From an uncultured Clostridia bacterium (GTDB lineage: Bacteria; Bacillota; Clostridia; Christensenellales; Borkfalkiaceae), in contig CANQMN010000013.1 in the NCBI GenBank assembly GCA_947624965.1, positions 1 through 55,846 of the forward strand: a DNA stretch of 55,846 bases, in the 5' to 3' direction. The notes below the pieces were generated by a model that saw nothing but the letters and a program-made list of their open reading frames with translations, ran no database searches and was not told the origin of the DNA. Positions 46,824 through 55,729 of the stretch are shown one piece after another. Made by a program: the position numbers and the translations under genes. Position 1 is the first letter of the stretch. Every line of letters starts with the position of its first letter.

Positions 46824-49391
46824 CTATTCCTGATACTGGGTGTTTCCCGAGTTGTTTTCGGTGCCCTTCGCCTGCTTTCCGCAGAGCGCGCCCGTATTTG
46901 CCTTTGCCGCGTCTTGAACGACGATCGGCGTGTTGCTCTTGCAGTCCGTCAGCTTGCCGTCCGCAATATAGCCCGCAATGCCGCCGCAATAGGCGCCCGA
47001 AGTATTTGTGCTATTCGCCGTAACGACGCCGTCGTTGGTGCAGTTCTGAATGTCGGCGCCCGTCCTGTTGTTTGCCGCCTGCGAACCTACAATGCCGCCG
47101 ACGAAGCGGTCGCCCGTGACCGCGCCCGTGTTCGAGCAGCCCTTCACAACCACCTTGTCGTAGATGGTTCCGACGATCCCGCCGACGCCGAAGAAGCTCC
47201 CCGTACTCACCCCGCGACCGTTGACCGCGCCCGTATTGTCGCAATCTTCGATCGTGAAATTGCTTGCGCACATTCCCACGATGCCGCCCACGGTGTCGCC
47301 CGTCGCCTGAATTGTCGCCGCGTTGTCGCATTCCGAGATGACCGTGCCGCCCTGGAAATAACCGCAGATGCCGCCGATGTTCGTCTTGCCCGTGACCGTC
47401 GCCGTATCGTGGTTGATGCAGAGCTTGAACTCCTTCATCGCTTTTGCATTGTTCACGCTTCCGAGGATGCCGCCGGTGTCGCTTGCGAACGTAACCGCAT
47501 CGCCGCCCGTCGCGGTGACGGGCGCATAGTTGTTCAATCCACGGAACGTAACGTCCGCGTAGTCGATCCTGCCGCAGATGCCGCCGACGTGCGAATCGCC
47601 CGATACAACGCCACTCGCCTTGTTTTCGCAGTCCGTAACGCTCACATCTCTTCCGATGTGTCCGATGAGTCCGCCGACCCACGTTCCCGTCGCGGTGACA
47701 GCGCCCTCGTTGGAGGTGCCCGTTATGTTCGCGGCGGGCGATTCGATCTTGCCCACGATGCCGCCGACGCAGTTCTGCCCCGCAACGCTGCCCTTATTGA
47801 CGCACGATTTGATCTCCGCAACAGGCGTATCGCCCGAATCGCTCGCGCCGTATCCGAGGATACCCGCCGAATACATCACTTCATCCGAGCCGCCGAGAGC
47901 GGAGATATTCCCCTCGTTGGTGCAGGTATCGAGGACGCCCTTGCCCCAACCGACGATGCCGCCGACGTAGAAATTTCCCACAACGGCGCCCGTGTTGGTG
48001 CTGTTTTTGATTTGGGAAGTAGCCTTCCAACTGCATCCCGCGATGCCGCCGACGCCCGCATAGCCGGTTTGCGACATCTGTCCGCCGTTCGCCTTCACTT
48101 CGCCCTCGTTGCGGCAGTCGTCGATGAGCGCGCCCGTGCCGTGCATGCCTACGACGCCGCCGACCCAGCCGCCGTCCGTTGCGCCGGTTTGGACACGGGA
48201 TCCGCCCGCACACTCAATGTTTCCCTTGTTCGTACAGCCGATCGTTTCAGACCCCGTCGCCGTACTCATCGCGATCCCCGCCATGCCGTACTTCGCCGTG
48301 ATGTTGCCCTCGTTGATGCAGTCCTTGATCGTCCCGCTGTTTTTGTAGCAGATGCCGCCGATCCGGAAGGCTTCGGGGAAGTTGAGTTCGACTCTGTTTG
48401 TAACTTTCTCCACGGTGGCACCCGTCTCGTTGAATGCGACGCAGACCGCACCCGTGGCGGGCATTGCCGAAAGGCTCCCCTCCGTCGTAAAGTTCTTCAC
48501 CGTGCCCTTGTTATAGGGGAAGAGCGCAAGCGAATTCGTTCCACCCGTTCCCGTAAGCGCGACGGTAATGGTCTTTTCGTTCCCGTCGAACACGCCCGCG
48601 AAGGGTTTGGAGTTTTCTTCATCGACCACATATCCGCTGCTCGCCAGATAGGTCGCGCTCCCGACGCACTTTTGCGCCGTGATGTTTTCCGTCAGGCGGA
48701 AGTACTTCCCTTCGTACGCCTCTCCCCCTTCGACCTGCTCCGCAAAGTAGGCGAAATCCTCGTCGTTCGAGATGAGGTAAGGGGACGCCTCGCTGCCCAG
48801 CCCCGCGTAATACGTATCGAGTTCGGGATAGTCCTCCTCCAAAAACGTTTTGAGAATGTCGCGCGACGATCTATCCTCGTTGTAATCGGAATACGCCGCC
48901 TCCGCGACCTTGGCGACACTGCGCCCGTCTGCCGTCTGCGCCTCGGTATAGGTGCGCTCCCCGTCCGTCTCCGTATAGGCGACCGCAACGTATTCCAGCG
49001 AGAGGTTGGCGGGAAGAATGTCCGCAACGACGCCGTTGCCGTACCAATACCCGTCCTCCTCCGGATAGAGATGGGAGGTGAGATCGAGCGTGATGGGCTC
49101 GATCGCCTCGTAGTTGTTCTCCGTAACCGATTCGAGCAGCGTCGCGGGGAAGATGTACATGCCGACCGCATCCGCCCCGTTTTTGACGTTTTCCCCGAGG
49201 CGCACCTTAAAGCGCAGACCCGTGGGGTTCTTCAAGCGGATGCTCGCCCCTTCGATGACCTCGAAGGCGTCCGCATTCGCTTCGGGTTCGGCGTCCGCCC
49301 GCGCAGGCAACGCGGCAAACGCGATCCCCGCCGCGAGACACAAGCCGAGCGCCGCGATCGTTCCCGCCCGTAATTTCTTTCTGACCGTCAT
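46824..49391 (-). CDS. Secreted GLUG-repeat protein, 855 residues
   Basis: A type I signal peptide (cleavage near LPARADA, about 32) precedes a domain (about 40-200: FEVIEGASIRLKNPTGLRFKVRLGENVKNG..VGMYIFPATLL) seen in other exported Clostridia proteins. Then comes GSEASPYLISNDEDFAYFAEQVEGG, the usual start of a GLUG array, and about eighteen repeats with VGGIVG or IGGICG cores and CxNxGxV segments (about 290-850). It has no anchor, lipobox, LPXTG or membrane helix, so it would be released or bound to its lipoprotein paralogue, the next gene. The predicted structure is a long beta-helix. Function is unknown beyond adhesion or carbohydrate binding seen in relatives. Confidence 0.85.
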   Translation of the reverse strand: MTVRKKLRAGTIAALGLCLAAGIAFAALPARADAEPEANADAFEVIEGASIRLKNPTGLRFKVRLGENVKNGADAVGMYIFPATLLESVTENNYEAIEPITLDLTSHLYPEEDGYWYGNGVVADILPANLSLEYVAVAYTETDGERTYTEAQTADGRSVAKVAEAAYSDYNEDRSSRDILKTFLEEDYPELDTYYAGLGSEASPYLISNDEDFAYFAEQVEGGEAYEGKYFRLTENITAQKCVGSATYLASSGYVVDEENSKPFAGVFDGNEKTITVALTGTGGTNSLALFPYNKGTVKNFTTEGSLSAMPATGAVCVAFNETGATVEKVTNRVELNFPEAFRIGGICYKNSGTIKDCINEGNITAKYGMAGIAMSTATGSETIGCTNKGNIECAGGSRVQTGATDGGWVGGVVGMHGTGALIDDCRNEGEVKANGGQMSQTGYAGVGGIAGCSWKATSQIKNSTNTGAVVGNFYVGGIVGWGKGVLDTCTNEGNISALGGSDEVMYSAGILGYGASDSGDTPVAEIKSCVNKGSVAGQNCVGGIVGKIESPAANITGTSNEGAVTATGTWVGGLIGHIGRDVSVTDCENKASGVVSGDSHVGGICGRIDYADVTFRGLNNYAPVTATGGDAVTFASDTGGILGSVNNAKAMKEFKLCINHDTATVTGKTNIGGICGYFQGGTVISECDNAATIQATGDTVGGIVGMCASNFTIEDCDNTGAVNGRGVSTGSFFGVGGIVGTIYDKVVVKGCSNTGAVTGDRFVGGIVGSQAANNRTGADIQNCTNDGVVTANSTNTSGAYCGGIAGYIADGKLTDCKSNTPIVVQDAAKANTGALCGKQAKGTENNSGNTQYQE

Positions 49392-49415
49392 ATTTTTTCC
49401 TCCTCGTTCTGTTTG

Positions 49416-50543
49416 TTATATCAATTCCGCGAAGGCGCATGCGCCCAGCAGAAACATTCCCGTGCCGAATTCGTTCGTCCTGTCCCGCACCTCGTTTTCG
49501 GCGTAATGGCGCGCGTCCACCTCCGTCGCGGGCAGACAGTAGCCGATCGCACCGTCCTCCGTCCTTGCCGAAAGGAGCGCGCGGTACGCCTTCTCCGCAA
49601 CGGGGAAGTAGCTCTCGCGGTCCAGAATGCCGAGCGCGATCCCCGCCGAAATGCCGTACAGAAATCCCGCCGTCCCCGTGCTCTCCGGTCCGCGGTAGTG
49701 GACGCTCTCCCCGAGGTCCGCGTTCCAGAACCCGTCCTCCCGCTGGCGCTCCTTTAAGGACGCGCTCATCGCGAGGAAATCGTAACAATAGGTCGCGTAG
49801 CCCTCGTCCCCCTCTCCGAGCGCGGCGAGCCGCCGTGCGAGCGAGGCGTACGCCATCGCGTTGGAGCGGGAGAAGAATATCTTTTTCCCGTCGAAGGACT
49901 GCCCGCGCGGATTCGTCCCATCGTAGACGTAGCGCGTGTCGCGATACCACAGCCCCTCCCCGAAGTCGAAGAGCCGCGTCCGCGCGAGGGAATAGGAGAC
50001 AAAATCGAGCTGCGCGTATGCGGGATCGCTGTCCGCCGCGGACAGCAAAATGCACGCGTCCCCGACATACCAGAGGCGGTCGACGCGGGAATATTCGAGA
50101 AATCCCCTGTCGAGATTATGGTCGAGCTGCACGCGGATGCCGTCGAGCATCGCCGTGTTGCCGACCTTTTCGTAGATCTCCGCATAGACGGACGAATAGC
50201 CGAGCGCTTCGAGATAGGAAGTCGCCTCGCCGCCGTTCAGGCGGTAGCCGCGCCGGTACGCGCAGTCGAACACGTCCTCAAAGATATCCGTGCGTTTTGC
50301 CGCCTCCGAGAGCGCGAGCGAGCCGAGCCGAAACGTCGCGTCGCTCCACTCCATGGAGTAGTCGCCCTGCGCGCTGTGCTCGGCGTAGCCGACGATGAAC
50401 GCATCGTAGACCTCTTCCGCCGCCGCGAGCACGTCCGCCGCGGTGAGCGCGGTCGGTTCGGAAGCGAACGCGGTCGCCCCCGCGGGGAGCGCCAAGGAGA
50501 GCGCGAGCGCGACGGAGAGCGCCGTTATCCCTTTCTTCTTCAT
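49416..50543 (-). CDS. Secreted glycoside hydrolase, GH88/GH105-like
   Basis: ATG 50543 (AAGGAG 8 nt before it; its ATGA overlaps the upstream SGNH stop) gives 375 residues with a signal peptide cleaved near ATAFA (about 27). The rest is an all-alpha barrel in GH88/GH105 style: RLWYVGDACILLSA near 155-168 (the conserved Asp of the WxGDxL block), IFFSRSNAMAYASLARRLAALG near 222-243, REDGFWNADLGE near 268, ESTGTAGFLYGISAGIALGIL near 285-305, and FGTGMFLLGACAFAEL at the end. Such enzymes hydrate unsaturated uronic acids released by polysaccharide lyases. No lyase is in the window. Being exported rather than cytoplasmic is less common for GH105. Confidence 0.75.
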   Translation of the reverse strand: MKKKGITALSVALALSLALPAGATAFASEPTALTAADVLAAAEEVYDAFIVGYAEHSAQGDYSMEWSDATFRLGSLALSEAAKRTDIFEDVFDCAYRRGYRLNGGEATSYLEALGYSSVYAEIYEKVGNTAMLDGIRVQLDHNLDRGFLEYSRVDRLWYVGDACILLSAADSDPAYAQLDFVSYSLARTRLFDFGEGLWYRDTRYVYDGTNPRGQSFDGKKIFFSRSNAMAYASLARRLAALGEGDEGYATYCYDFLAMSASLKERQREDGFWNADLGESVHYRGPESTGTAGFLYGISAGIALGILDRESYFPVAEKAYRALLSARTEDGAIGYCLPATEVDARHYAENEVRDRTNEFGTGMFLLGACAFAELI

Positions 50544-52894
50544 AGATCCCACTCCTTATCCTTTCCGATGACGTCGCGGTCCGCTTCGGGATCGGAAAGC
50601 AGTTTGTCGGCGAGCGCGGCGCCCGTGAGCGCGGCGCTGTTTTTCGCCGTGAGCAACGTGTTGAATGTGAACAGCCCCGCCGCGGTGGGTTCGCCGCCGA
50701 ACGCCTCGTCCGAGACCTGCAACACCTCGACGCCGTTGACGTAGAAGGTGAACTTCCCCTCGTAGCGAAGGACCGCCATCTTTACCGAATGCGTTCCCGT
50801 GAACTGCAACGGGGCCACGGGGACGTCGGTCACGGTGGACCAATCGTACTGGTTGTGCCCGAACTTGTGCACGCAACCGACGACGGACGACGTGAGTTGC
50901 GGCGTCGCCGCCACATAGAAGATCATGCGGTGGGAACGGGACACCACGGTAAACCCGAACTTGGGCGCGGGATCTCTCAGGGTAACTTCGTGCGCGGTGA
51001 TATCCGCTTCGATGTAAAACTCCTGCGCATAGAGATCGTTGAACATGATGTATTGCGTACCCGTGCCGTTCTGGTAGAGGGTCCCCTGTCCGTCCCTGTC
51101 GTCCGAATAATCCGCGCCCCACGTGGAACGGAAGATCCCCGTGCCGCCGTACAGTTCTCCGCCCTCCTCATAGGTGAGCCCCAACGCCTTGCGGATGGCG
51201 CGGGCGTAGAAGGGATATCCTCCCACGTCGATATGGTAGGCGTCGATCGCGCCGAGCGCGGGCGCATCCGCGATCGTAGTGTCGTCGCGCAGGTCGATGA
51301 CGGTGAGATATTCGCACGTCTCCGCATAGGAGACCATCTCCTCGTTTGCGACGTCCACGTTGCCGTGGTTGTCGGCGCGGGCGATCATGTGCGGAAGCGT
51401 TACCCAGTAGAAGTGCGTCTGCGGCAGAAGTTCCGCAAGGTCGGCAAACAGCGCTTTGAGATCTCCGATGATCGCCTGCGTTACGGCGACGTCGTCCGGG
51501 CGGTTTGTGACGGTGGTATCCCCCTCCTTGTCCGCCCTGTTCTGGGGCAGACGGACGTTGAAGTCGTTGATGCCGATGTGCACGATGATGTTGGTGGGCT
51601 TATAGGCGGCGATCTGTTCGTACCGCTCCCGCCAGTAAGGGATCTGCGTGCCGCCGACGGCGATGTTCTGCACGTTTACATCCGTAAATTCATGGTCGAA
51701 GTCTCCCCAATAGGCGCGGTCGAAATAGGAATCGCCGAAGAAGAGATCGTCGCAATAAACGGCGCGGAGATCGAAACTTCCGTCCGCTTTGCAAACGGGG
51801 AACGTGGACGGATCCGTCCACTGCGCATTGAACCATGTGAAGTTCGCCCAGCTCGTGAGCGGCGCGCCGCCCGGCGTATAGAGTGTGTTGCGGAGCGCGG
51901 GCATGATCGTGAGCGCGCCGCGCGCCTCCGCGGCGGTTACCCCGAGAAGATCGTAGCCGACGAACGTCTCCACGGCGTACCCGTTGAAGCCGTTCTCCGC
52001 CTCCGTCGTCCTCTGCGCGGTACAGTAGAAATTCTTTCCGTAGAAGAGATCTCTCCCACCCTTGTAATTGCCGTAATCGCCGCTTCCGTTCGGCTCGCCC
52101 AAATAGAAACTGCCGTCCGCCGCGACGATCACTTTGAACGCCTCGCTCGGAAGGGTGTGGGAAGTCGTGTTCTTGCAGAGAACAAATTCGATGTTGTCGT
52201 TATAATAAACTTCGTTGAGATAGTAGTTTTCGTAGAGGTTTTCGTCCGAGACCTGCACGGAGACGGCGATCCCCGTCTCTTCATACGAGAAAAACCAGCG
52301 GGACTTTGCCGTCTCGTTGGTGTACGTGCGGGCGTTATATGTGGTGCATGCGACGACGAGCTCGCTCTCGCGCAAGACCGCTACTTGGCGGAACACCGCG
52401 CGCACCTCGGTCGCCGCCGCGGGCATGCGGAAACTCTCCGCAAAGACGTCCACGCCGCCCACGATGAGTTTCACGAACTCGTATCCGTCGTCCGCCGAGA
52501 CGTCCGCCGAGACCGTTTCGCCCGCCTTCGCGGCATCCGGAAGGGAGAGCGTGCCGTGCTCGGACGGAAGGACCGAGAGGGAAAAGCGGGTCTCGGATGC
52601 GGGAGAAAAGACCGCAAAGAGTACGACGTCCCGCGCGGGCATGGTAAAATTCAGCGCGCTCTTTTCCGAATTGACGAAGAAATCGGCGAGAACGTACCCC
52701 TCCTCGGGGACGGCGGAGACGGCGATCTGCTCCCCTTCTTCCGCCTCCTGCGGCGCAATGAGCGTGCCGTGTTCGACGGAAGATAGCGAAACGGTATACT
52801 TCTTTTTCTCCTCGCCGCCCGTCTTCGCGCACGCGGCAAACAGACAGCCGACGCAGAGAAAAAGCAAAGTTAAAATCAGGGCGCGTCTCTTCAT
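50540..52894 (-). CDS. SGNH/GDSL esterase lipoprotein with carbohydrate-binding-like domains
   Basis: The 784-residue lipoprotein has lipobox CLFAAC (Cys22). Two InlB/Flg_new-like beta repeats (about 33-165: YTVSLSSVEHGTLIAPQEAEEGE and FSLSVLPSEHGTLSLP) are followed by a CBM9-like sugar-binding beta-sandwich (about 170-375). The SGNH domain (about 378-570) has block I FFGDSYFD with Ser389, block II VGGTQ, block III HIGINDF and block V DAYHID. A C-terminal lectin-like jelly roll (about 580-750) completes it. It most likely removes acetyl or other esters from a polysaccharide outside the cell. First gene of the operon, preceded by GAGGAG and transcribed away from the AraC gene. Confidence 0.82.
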   Translation of the reverse strand: MKRRALILTLLFLCVGCLFAACAKTGGEEKKKYTVSLSSVEHGTLIAPQEAEEGEQIAVSAVPEEGYVLADFFVNSEKSALNFTMPARDVVLFAVFSPASETRFSLSVLPSEHGTLSLPDAAKAGETVSADVSADDGYEFVKLIVGGVDVFAESFRMPAAATEVRAVFRQVAVLRESELVVACTTYNARTYTNETAKSRWFFSYEETGIAVSVQVSDENLYENYYLNEVYYNDNIEFVLCKNTTSHTLPSEAFKVIVAADGSFYLGEPNGSGDYGNYKGGRDLFYGKNFYCTAQRTTEAENGFNGYAVETFVGYDLLGVTAAEARGALTIMPALRNTLYTPGGAPLTSWANFTWFNAQWTDPSTFPVCKADGSFDLRAVYCDDLFFGDSYFDRAYWGDFDHEFTDVNVQNIAVGGTQIPYWRERYEQIAAYKPTNIIVHIGINDFNVRLPQNRADKEGDTTVTNRPDDVAVTQAIIGDLKALFADLAELLPQTHFYWVTLPHMIARADNHGNVDVANEEMVSYAETCEYLTVIDLRDDTTIADAPALGAIDAYHIDVGGYPFYARAIRKALGLTYEEGGELYGGTGIFRSTWGADYSDDRDGQGTLYQNGTGTQYIMFNDLYAQEFYIEADITAHEVTLRDPAPKFGFTVVSRSHRMIFYVAATPQLTSSVVGCVHKFGHNQYDWSTVTDVPVAPLQFTGTHSVKMAVLRYEGKFTFYVNGVEVLQVSDEAFGGEPTAAGLFTFNTLLTAKNSAALTGAALADKLLSDPEADRDVIGKDKEWDL

Positions 52895-53418
52895 CGCAAA
52901 ACTCCTCTTCCGATAATTCCCGATAACAACATGTTGTTTTTCGTTATCGTCGCAAAACTTTTCGTTTTTTCACCGATGAAATTTTGCTCACAATTCACAA
53001 AAATCCGTCGGATTTTTATCGCCGCAATTCCCAAGAATTGTTCTTCGCAAACGGCGATCTTGCTTTCATTTTACAAAATTCGATTATTTCACTGCTCTCA
53101 TTGTATCGCCTTTGCGGCAATACGGTAATGCCGAAAAACGTCAAAAGCATGAGTATTCTTATCAAATTTGCGACTTTTGAACACTTTGCCGCATGTTTGC
53201 GCCCGGTTTCGGCGTTCTCCCGCTCTGCCGAAGCATGGACGGCGAAGTTTCAAAAAAGTTCCCCGCGCCGCTCCTTGTGCGCCGCGTCTTTTTTTGTACT
53301 TTTCGCCGCGTCGACCTTTTCGCTTTTTCCGAAAGAAATGTGGATTTTCGCATTTCTCCCCTATTGTTTGTGAAAATGTCCGTAAAAAACGGAAATTTCA
53401 AACAATATCGCGATATAA
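52895..53418. other. Intergenic region between the surface operon and the AraC gene
   Basis: No gene is seen in these 520 bp, which are AT-rich in the outer parts. Near the operon side is a 12-bp palindrome ACAACATGTTGT (52926-52937) within a wider CGATAAC/GTTATCG inverted repeat (52921-52949). Next to the AraC promoter is ATATCGCGATAT (53405-53416). These are candidate binding sites; no clear sigma-70 promoter for the operon was found. Confidence 0.5.
52921..52949. promoter_or_regulatory. Inverted repeats upstream of the surface operon (candidate operator)
   Basis: CGATAAC (52921-52927) pairs with GTTATCG (52943-52949). The overlapping ACAACATGTTGT (52926-52937) is a perfect palindrome. The site is 27-55 bp upstream of the first gene. 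Confidence 0.45.
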
Positions 53419-53447
53419 TTGACTTTTCTGCACATTACTATTATAAT
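53419..53447 (+). promoter_or_regulatory. Promoter of the AraC-family regulator
   Basis: TTGACT (53419-53424), 17-bp spacer, TATAAT (53442-53447). A 12-bp palindrome (53405-53416) lies directly upstream of the -35 box. Confidence 0.75.
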
Positions 53448-53506
53448 GGTTTCCGAGGTCGAAAACAATACGGATAAGCGTTAAAAAAGTATAAAAAAGG
53501 AGCGTC

Positions 53507-54397
53507 ATGAACAAGTATTCTGCCGGACATAACGCATATTTGCGCAACGGCGCTTCGGGCGCAAAGATCACGGGGACCGAGTCCGAACTCGTAACCTTCA
53601 TCTACCGAAGCGCAGATCCCCTTCCGTTGCACGTCCTCTGCTTCGGCATTACCCATCCCAACCCACAATATGCCGTGCACAGAGACTGCTCGAATTTGTG
53701 CGCGCTCGAATACATCGTATCCGGCAAGGGATACGTGCGGAAGAACGGCGTCCTCTACAACGTGCAACAGGGCGACGTCTGCCTGCACTGCCGCGGCGAC
53801 GCGCACGATTACGGCGCGGACGCGGAGGAACCCTATGAAAAGTATTGGGTGAACTTCGTGAGCCCGCTCTTCGACGAGGCGATCCGCCAGTACAATCTCA
53901 CGGGGTCGCCCGTATTCCATCGGGTCGATCTGGAAGAGCCCTTTCGGCGGCTCTTCGCGCTCGAAAACGTCTCCCGCCGTAACGAGGACATCTACCGCGA
54001 CGCGAGCAGTATCCTCTTCGACTGTCTCATCGAACTCTCGCGGAGCCGCCGTCCCGACCGCTTCGTTCCCCCCGTGATCGCCGCCGCGCGGGAAAAAATC
54101 GACGAAAACATCTTTCTACCCCTCGACGTCGAAGCGCTCGCGGCGAAGCTCTTTCTCTCCAAATCCCAGCTCACGCGGGAATTCAAACGGTATTACGGCG
54201 CGTCGCCCTATCGGTATTACACGGCGCGCAGGCTGGAAATCGAAAAACAACTGCTCTCCTACGGCACGGAGAGCATACGGGAGATCGCCGAACGGCTCCA
54301 CTATAACAACGAGCACTATTTTTCCACCGCGTTCCGTCAAAAGACGGGCGTCTCGCCGCACGTTTGGCGGAAAAATACGCGGGAAGAATATCTTTAA
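53507..54397 (+). CDS. AraC-family transcriptional regulator
   Basis: The 296-residue protein has an N-terminal cupin sensor domain (about 40-150: LEYIVSGKGYVRKNGVLYNVQQGDVCLHCRGDAHDY), a linker, and a C-terminal double HTH (about 190-293). The HTH includes FLPLDVEALAAKLFLSKSQLTREFKRYYGASPYRYYTARRLEIEKQLL and SIREIAERLHYNNEHYFSTAFRQKTGVSP, the AraC signature. Such regulators usually activate adjacent sugar-use genes on binding a ligand. It faces the six-gene exported operon, so that operon is the likely target. The AAAAAGGAG ribosome site and ATG 53507 are clear. It ends at a strong terminator. Confidence 0.94.
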   Translation: MNKYSAGHNAYLRNGASGAKITGTESELVTFIYRSADPLPLHVLCFGITHPNPQYAVHRDCSNLCALEYIVSGKGYVRKNGVLYNVQQGDVCLHCRGDAHDYGADAEEPYEKYWVNFVSPLFDEAIRQYNLTGSPVFHRVDLEEPFRRLFALENVSRRNEDIYRDASSILFDCLIELSRSRRPDRFVPPVIAAAREKIDENIFLPLDVEALAAKLFLSKSQLTREFKRYYGASPYRYYTARRLEIEKQLLSYGTESIREIAERLHYNNEHYFSTAFRQKTGVSPHVWRKNTREEYL

Positions 54398-54400
54398 CGA

Positions 54401-54428
54401 AGCGCTCCGCCGTCGGCGGAGCGCTTTT
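54401..54428 (+). terminator. Terminator of the AraC gene
   Basis: AGCGCTCCGCC (54401-54411), loop GTC, GGCGGAGCGCT (54415-54425), then TTT. Confidence 0.85.
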
Positions 54429-54502
54429 CCCGTTCCGAATCGATGGAAAATTTCTCCGCGAAAGGATATAATCATTACAAAAAACCAAAGGAGAAATGTT
54501 CC

Positions 54503-55402
54503 ATGAAAGAAAGTTATGAAAGCGCGGCGGAGTTTCTGCTCTTCTGCAAACTCGGCAAAAATCTCAGCGACAAGACGATCGCGGCGTACCGCCTCGATTT
54601 GCAGTCCTATCTCCGCTTCCGCGAAGAGCGTCCCGACGCGGGCGTGATGCAATACGTCTCCCGCCTTGTGGAGACCCGCCACAAGAGCACGACGGTAAAG
54701 CGGCATCTCGCGAGCCTGAAACAGTACTATAAATACATCTGCCGCGACGACCGCCTCTCCAACCCCATGCTCGAATGCGAGTTCAAACTGAAAGCGGAAA
54801 AGACGCTCCCCCGCACGATCGCCGTGTCCGAGGTGAAGCGGCTCCTCGCCGTTTTCGACGGGGAACGTGTGCGCCGCGACACGGCGTTTTGCACCTTTCA
54901 GCTCACGCGGGACGCCGCACTGCTCGATCTTCTCTGCGCCACGGGGATCCGCATCGGGGAAGCCGCCGCGCTCCGCCTCGAAGACGTCGATCTGCGTTCG
55001 CGCATCCTGCTCATCCGCGGCAAGGGGCGCAAGGAGCGGCTTGTGTTCCTCTCCTGCAAGCAGACGGCGGAACGGCTCCGCAATTGGATCGCGCTCCGTG
55101 CCGAACTCGCCTGCACGCACAGCTTTCTCTTCGTGAACAGGGCGCGCGCCCCCATCTCCATCCGCGCCATAGAGGATATTTTCGCGAAATACCGCGACCT
55201 CGCGAAGATCAACGCGCGGTCGACGCCGCACTATCTGCGGCACACGTTCGCGACGAATTTGTTGGAAAACGGCGCAGACTTGCGCTCCGTGCAGGAGATC
55301 CTCGGGCATTCGAGCGTCTCCGTTACGGAACGGTACACCGAGGTTACCGCCGTGAGAAAAATAAAAGTTTTGAAGAAGTATAACTATCGCAACACGCTGT
55401 AA
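54503..55402 (+). CDS. Tyrosine recombinase, XerC/XerD type
   Basis: ATG 54503 (GGAG about 11 nt before it) gives 299 residues. The N-terminal SAM-like core-binding domain (about 5-90: FLLFCKLGKNLSDKTIAAYRLDLQSYLRF) is followed by the catalytic domain with all expected residues: Arg150 (ATGIRIGEA), Lys174 (GKGRKER), His243-x2-Arg246 (HYLRHTFAT), His269 (LGHSS) and the nucleophile Tyr278 (TERYTEV). Size and compactness fit Xer chromosome-dimer resolution or small integrases. It is a single gene behind a TATAAT-containing start region (54467-54472), directly followed by an array of palindromic repeats. Housekeeping Xer versus element integrase cannot be settled here. Confidence 0.9.
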   Translation: MKESYESAAEFLLFCKLGKNLSDKTIAAYRLDLQSYLRFREERPDAGVMQYVSRLVETRHKSTTVKRHLASLKQYYKYICRDDRLSNPMLECEFKLKAEKTLPRTIAVSEVKRLLAVFDGERVRRDTAFCTFQLTRDAALLDLLCATGIRIGEAAALRLEDVDLRSRILLIRGKGRKERLVFLSCKQTAERLRNWIALRAELACTHSFLFVNRARAPISIRAIEDIFAKYRDLAKINARSTPHYLRHTFATNLLENGADLRSVQEILGHSSVSVTERYTEVTAVRKIKVLKKYNYRNTL

Positions 55403-55729
55403 GCCCACTCCCCCCACCCTACCCTCCCCCCTCGTAAGCGAGGGGGGAGGTAAAGTATAAGGCTATTCCCCCTCGTAAGCGAGGGATAAGCGCTTCCCCC
55501 TTGCAAAGCGAGGGGGAAGGAATAAGAAGCTACTCCTTTTTAGGGGGAGGCAAATGGGATAGAGGGAAAGGTAAAATGAGAAAATGAGGAGATGGGGTAA
55601 AATAAAAGCGACTTCCTCTTGGATAGGAGAAGGTAAAATACAGACACCTCCCCCTTTTCAAGGGGGAGGGTTGGGTAGGGGTTAGACTCCTCTGCCGACT
55701 TTTTTCTTCCACTCCCCCCACCCTACCCT
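55403..55729. repeat. Array of degenerate GC-rich palindromic repeats
   Basis: No gene is seen. Diverged palindromes of the form CCCCCTCGTAAGCGAGGGGG recur at about 55426-55450, 55467-55486, 55495-55520 and 55648-55670 (a CCCCCTTTTCAAGGGGG variant), separated by purine-rich spacers with AATAAGAAGCTAC-type ends. The phrase CCCCCCACCCTACCCTCCCCCC occurs twice (about 55409 and 55713) and its near-complement once (about 55661-55680). Confidence 0.7.

Noticed and set aside
46680-49373. An 897-codon plus-strand open frame opposite the GLUG genes
   Set aside because: Shadow frame produced by the repetitive GLUG coding sequence; the repeats and signal peptides are on the minus strand.
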